From JAJYZP01 sp049964535 (GTDB taxonomy: Bacteria; Actinomycetota; Acidimicrobiia; Acidimicrobiales; Acidimicrobiaceae), in the NCBI GenBank assembly GCA_049964535.1, contig JBMFXG010000149.1:1-6674 (forward strand): a stretch of 6,674 nucleotides of DNA, written 5' to 3'. A program made the position numbers and the translations under genes. Positions 5,559 to 6,674 of this stretch are shown in pieces. The number at the start of each line of letters is the position of its first letter. The first letter of the stretch is position 1. The notes below the pieces were generated by a model. The model worked only from the letters and a program-made list of their open reading frames with translations. It searched no databases and was not told where the DNA came from.

Positions 5559-6674
5559 TTGCACTCGACTCCGTTAGTTGCAGTAGCGATCGTGACAGGG
5601 CTTTGGCATGGCATGCGAGAGACCGTTTTGATGTTCTGGGCTACGTTGTGGGCGCTAGTATTCGGGTTTGGGCTCTCCGGCTTTATCCAGGCTTTCATCT
5701 CAAAGAGTGCTCTACGTCGGACGCTCGGCGACCGCCGAGCAAGCTCGCTCGTGCGAGCCTCTCTCTTTGGTATGGCGTCTTCGTCGTGTTCTTACGCCGC
5801 TTCGGCAATGGCGAAATCTCTCTTTGCTGGTGGTGCGGACTTCGTTACATCCTTGGTGTTCATGTTCGCCTCCACGAATCTTGTACTCGAACTTGGTATC
5901 GTCCTTCTCGTCCTCCTCGGCTGGCCCTTCTTGGCGGCGGAGATTGTGGGTGGATTGATCATGATCGTTCTCCTCTCTCTTGTGGGTTCAGCGGTCTTTC
6001 GCGGAGAGCGACTCGCTGGATTGGAGCGGCGAGTACGCAGGACCAACAGATCTGAGCTAGGGGACCGTGGAGCTGGCGAAAGTGCTATGGCTTTTGTCGA
6101 GAAGGTTCGTTCGATCGGTTCATGGGCCGACGCGGCAACGTACACCATTGGTGATCTCAAGATGTTACGGAAGGAGCTCATCATTGGTTTCGTGATCGCC
6201 GGGTACTTGAGCGCGCTCGTACCGGTGCATCTGTGGTCGGCGCTCTTCGTCTCCGGGCACGGAGGATTAACCTCTGTGGAAAACGCATTTCTAGGTCCGC
6301 TCGTAGCAATCGTGAGCTTTGTGTGTTCGGTCGGTAATCTCCCTCTCGCTGCAGCTCTTTGGAGCGGTGGGATTAGCTTCGGGGGCGTCATTAGCTTCAT
6401 CTTTGCAGATCTGATCACGCTGCCACTGTTGCTGATCTACCGAAGACAGTACGGTCCAGTGGTCATGGCATGGATGCTCGGAGTGTCCTGGGTTGTGATG
6501 GCGCTTGCTGGACTTGCGACAGAGGCTCTGTTTTCTGTTTTCGGACTCACGCCGACCTCGCATCCCCGAGTTATCGTCAGCGCGTCGACGTTTGGCTTCA
6601 ATGGTACGACGGTGCTCGATCTTCTGGCACTGGTCGTTGTGGCCGGGATGTACTACCTCGCTCACAATCGAGAT
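5559..6674 (+). CDS. DUF318/ArsP-like membrane permease (right end cut off)
   Basis: 372 codons are visible and the frame is still open at the edge. The protein is polytopic, with about eight hydrophobic segments: roughly 23-47, 66-88, 95-120, 124-147, then a hydrophilic loop at 148-203, and 206-230, 244-265, 272-294, 302-322, with a last one at 350-368. Conserved-looking blocks are SSSCSYAASAMAKS (74-87, Cys77), FMFASTNLVLELG (101-113), CSVGNLPLA (256-264, Cys256) and SFIFADLITLPLL (279-291). These fit the DUF318 (UPF0718) permease family, which includes the organoarsenical exporter ArsP. Substrates of most members are unknown. Start: TTG 5559 has GGAAAGG seven bases upstream; TTG 5556 is the alternative. 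Placement directly behind csoR suggests export of copper or another thiol-reactive metal, but that is inference. Confidence 0.88.
   Translation, partial: MHSTPLVAVAIVTGLWHGMRETVLMFWATLWALVFGFGLSGFIQAFISKSALRRTLGDRRASSLVRASLFGMASSSCSYAASAMAKSLFAGGADFVTSLVFMFASTNLVLELGIVLLVLLGWPFLAAEIVGGLIMIVLLSLVGSAVFRGERLAGLERRVRRTNRSELGDRGAGESAMAFVEKVRSIGSWADAATYTIGDLKMLRKELIIGFVIAGYLSALVPVHLWSALFVSGHGGLTSVENAFLGPLVAIVSFVCSVGNLPLAAALWSGGISFGGVISFIFADLITLPLLLIYRRQYGPVVMAWMLGVSWVVMALAGLATEALFSVFGLTPTSHPRVIVSASTFGFNGTTVLDLLALVVVAGMYYLAHNRD

Noticed and set aside
5543..6055. 170-codon plus-strand frame over the permease
   Set aside because: It is out of frame with the permease, which has clear family motifs and membrane segments through the whole region; the other frame is Trp/Arg/Cys-rich noise.
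5792..6665. Two minus-strand frames opposite the permease
   Set aside because: They have Pro/Thr/Arg/Ser-rich or highly charged sequences without motifs, as expected opposite a hydrophobic membrane-protein gene.

Overview
The window looks like part of a mid-GC (by eye a little over 50%) actinobacterial chromosome. Frequent GTG/TTG starts, a gene that appears to have no leader, a CsoR-type copper sensor and the actinobacterial form of a DUF318/ArsP-like permease support this. An acidophilic member of the Acidimicrobiia is a possible source, but that is only an impression from base composition and gene style. I see no mobile element, tRNA, rRNA, CRISPR array or phage gene.

Left half, all on the minus strand. 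The first 46 bases hold what may be the first codons of a gene that runs off the left edge. An aldo/keto reductase with a complete Asp-Tyr-Lys-His tetrad follows (254-1147). After a gap of about 490 bp comes a PLP-dependent threonine synthase-like enzyme with an N-terminal zinc ribbon (1635-2723; start moved to a GTG with a good ribosome-binding site). A gene-poor stretch of about 930 bp (2724-3651) follows, in which I can defend no gene.

Middle. A 133-residue three-helix membrane protein on the plus strand (3652-4053) meets a TetR-family regulator on the minus strand (4050-4712) tail to tail, with a 4-bp overlap. The TetR gene has a -10 box (TATACT) only six bases before its GTG, so its mRNA is probably leaderless. 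A perfect 8-bp inverted repeat fills the space immediately upstream of that -10 box, a natural place for autoregulation.

Right end, plus strand. A probable metal-responsive operon: a CsoR-family repressor with the Cys-His-Cys copper-site residues (5233-5514), preceded by a -10 box embedded in a CsoR-like inverted repeat. 44 bp later comes a multi-spanning DUF318/ArsP-like permease (from 5559) that is still open at the right edge. The likely logic is that metal binding releases CsoR and allows transcription of its own gene and the permease.

I find no clear evidence of a wholly new system. The most interesting parts are the csoR-permease operon, whose permease substrate is unknown, and the leaderless TetR promoter with its embedded palindrome.
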